64,000 bases of DNA from Lachnospiraceae oral taxon 107 str. F0167 (lineage in GTDB: Bacteria; Bacillota; Clostridia; Lachnospirales; Lachnospiraceae), in contig GL890583.1 in the NCBI GenBank assembly GCA_000209465.1, positions 193,116 through 257,115 on the forward strand. Direction: 5' to 3'. The notes under the pieces are model-generated. The model saw only the letters and a program-made list of their open reading frames with translations. It searched no databases and was not told where the DNA came from. Made by a program: the position numbers and the translations under genes. Each line of letters starts with the position of its first letter. Position 1 is the stretch's first letter. Positions 62,473 through 64,000 of this stretch are shown here, one piece after another.

Positions 62473-63901
62473 TATACAAAATTATGTTATGAAAAGGTTG
62501 CTTATAACATTTATTCCTCCGGCATGTATTATTTTATATTTACTCTTTGTTCTAAAATGGCAAAATGATGAATATACAAATATAGTTAAAAATCTGAGTA
62601 TTGCTACAGAATTTAATTTTAAATTCAAGGAAAATGTTGACCATAAGATGTATCGTGTGGTTATAGGTGCCGATACGATAGAGAACTTAAATCCCTATGA
62701 AGATTTGGAATATGCAAAAAACATATTTGAAAAACTTTTGGAATCCGGCGATTTAAAAGAAGAGATAAACAGACCTAAGGGACTTATCACTCTGGTAAAT
62801 ATATTAAATAATCAAATAGATAATATTGCAAAGAGTGATATTTACAAGGATTATAATAAAAATATTCTAAGTCTTGAATATGATATCAGGATTACCACAG
62901 AGCTTATAGAGGATACGGTAAATGACTATATCTATGAGGAAACAAAAAAACTTAATACAGTGAGTATTAAAATAAGAAAGCAGATGGCAGTTATCTTTAC
63001 ATTCAGTATTATCAGTATATTATGTATTCTGTATTTTACTATGTATATGTATAATCTTGTATCCGGCCATATTGCAGATCCTATAAAGAAACTTTGTAAT
63101 TATACAAAGAGGAGTGAAAATGATTTACTGGAAAATAATCTAAAGAGCAATATCTTGGAGATTGATGAGCTTTCTTATAATTTTAATGATAAAATAATAA
63201 GAATAAAAGAGCTGATAGAAAATATAAAAATAGAGCAAAAAAACAAGAAAAACACTGAGTTATGGCTTTTACAGGCTCAGATAAATCCCCATTTCCTATA
63301 TAATACCCTAGATACTGTAGTATGGATGGCAGAGGCGGGAGATTCAAAGAAGGTAGTGGATATGATTACCGCCTTATCAAGCTTTCTTAGAATCGGACTT
63401 AATAAAGGGAAAAAGTTTATTCAAATAAGAGAAGAGATAAGGCATATAGAAAGCTATCTTAAAATACAGAAATTCAGATATGATGATATTTTGGAGTACA
63501 GTATAGAAATAGAAGACAGCTTATATGATATGAGAATTCTAAAACTCTTATTACAGCCACTTGTGGAAAATGCTCTATATCATGGTATCAAATATAAAAG
63601 AGAAGGTGGCAGTATCCGTATCAGAGGATATGAAAAAGATAATAATATAATTTTAGAGGTAATTGATAACGGAGTGGGAATGGATGAGAATAAGCTGAAT
63701 AAAATAAAGGCTGTAATAGAAAACACTTCTTTAGAAAACAGAGATATAATAAGAACTAACGGAGACAGTTTCGGACTTTATAATGTAGCTGAAAGGATCA
63801 GATTATATTATGGTAATGAATATGGTTTGGATATTGAGAGTAGAGAAAATGTGGGTACAACCGTTACAATTATACTGCCTGCAGAAAATAATATTGACTG
63901 A
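62462..63901 (+). CDS. YesM-type sensor histidine kinase
   Basis: A 479-residue kinase with two membrane helices (about 14-31 and 174-198) enclosing an extracytoplasmic sensor of some 140 residues, then HAMP, the His_kinase domain with His277 in QAQINPHFLYNTLDT and a HATPase_c domain (LLQPLVENALYHGI, VIDNGVGMDENKLNK, FGLYNVAERIRLYYG). This is the LytS/YesM class. The start overlaps the yesN gene by 11 bases. It is the last gene of the window; the remaining 99 bases contain no gene or clear signal. Confidence 0.92.
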   Translation: MKNSIQNYVMKRLLITFIPPACIILYLLFVLKWQNDEYTNIVKNLSIATEFNFKFKENVDHKMYRVVIGADTIENLNPYEDLEYAKNIFEKLLESGDLKEEINRPKGLITLVNILNNQIDNIAKSDIYKDYNKNILSLEYDIRITTELIEDTVNDYIYEETKKLNTVSIKIRKQMAVIFTFSIISILCILYFTMYMYNLVSGHIADPIKKLCNYTKRSENDLLENNLKSNILEIDELSYNFNDKIIRIKELIENIKIEQKNKKNTELWLLQAQINPHFLYNTLDTVVWMAEAGDSKKVVDMITALSSFLRIGLNKGKKFIQIREEIRHIESYLKIQKFRYDDILEYSIEIEDSLYDMRILKLLLQPLVENALYHGIKYKREGGSIRIRGYEKDNNIILEVIDNGVGMDENKLNKIKAVIENTSLENRDIIRTNGDSFGLYNVAERIRLYYGNEYGLDIESRENVGTTVTIILPAENNID

Positions 63902-64000
63902 TTTATTGCTGATCATATTCGTAAGATATTAAACATAAATCATAAAAAATTATACATATACCTTTATATTGAAAAATAATATAAAATATCCGCAAAAAAA

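Overview
The window is an AT-rich chromosomal segment of a strictly fermentative, low-GC Gram-positive bacterium. The gene set points to class Clostridia, most likely family Lachnospiraceae; a Lachnoanaerobaculum-like organism is my best guess, inferred from gene content and not from any database match. The evidence is SepF/YlmH division genes, a one-chain pyruvate:ferredoxin oxidoreductase, class III fructose-bisphosphatase, VanW and LCP wall proteins, an Asn/Gln-rich Rho, and near-complete orientation of genes on the + strand. No rRNA, tRNA, CRISPR array, IS element or prophage gene was seen.

Layout. 1-5795: a division and envelope cluster (5'-truncated HlyD-like protein, YggS, SepF, YlmH, AroB, LspA, RluD). 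5969-10739: a cytidylate-kinase-like protein, an amidase lipoprotein and two zinc-ribbon membrane proteins. 10891-19937: an LCP wall protein, then a compact run of a VanRS-like two-component system, an 812-aa membrane protein with an extracytoplasmic amidotransferase-like fold, an ABC ATPase and permease, and a double-zinc-ribbon membrane protein. 20008-22373: threonine synthase and class II aldolase. 22386-22809: a terminator and a minus-strand remnant of an MFS transporter. 22854-30097: rarA, rho with a large Asn/Gln/Tyr-rich insertion, and a topoisomerase IV pair. 30266-35315: asd, galM, topB and a hexapeptide transferase. 35381-36253: a PHP phosphoesterase, the only intact minus-strand gene. 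36456-44278: VanW protein, class III FBPase and PFOR, each apparently its own unit. 44635-54123: a six-gene malto-oligosaccharide uptake and breakdown operon. 54309-63901: a tightly packed unit of HerA-like ATPase, dGTPase-like HD protein, DnaG, RpoD, TrmK, Nif3-like protein and a YesN/YesM two-component system.

How the genes fit together. Imported maltodextrins would be debranched by the pullulanase, trimmed by the GH13 amylase and phosphorolysed by the GT35 enzyme. Aldolase, FBPase and PFOR then cover glycolysis, gluconeogenesis and pyruvate oxidation. The most system-like and least explained module is 12632-19937 (sensor, regulator, amidotransferase-like membrane protein, ABC exporter, zinc-ribbon protein). 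Other points worth a second look are the prion-like Rho insertion, a perfect 17-bp hairpin inside the amidase gene, intrinsic-terminator-like hairpins placed immediately upstream of galM and of parE, and the internally duplicated zinc-ribbon lipoprotein.

Starts were re-chosen from ribosome binding sites for aroB, the VanR-like regulator, topB, malF and sepF. Promoters and terminators were read by eye.
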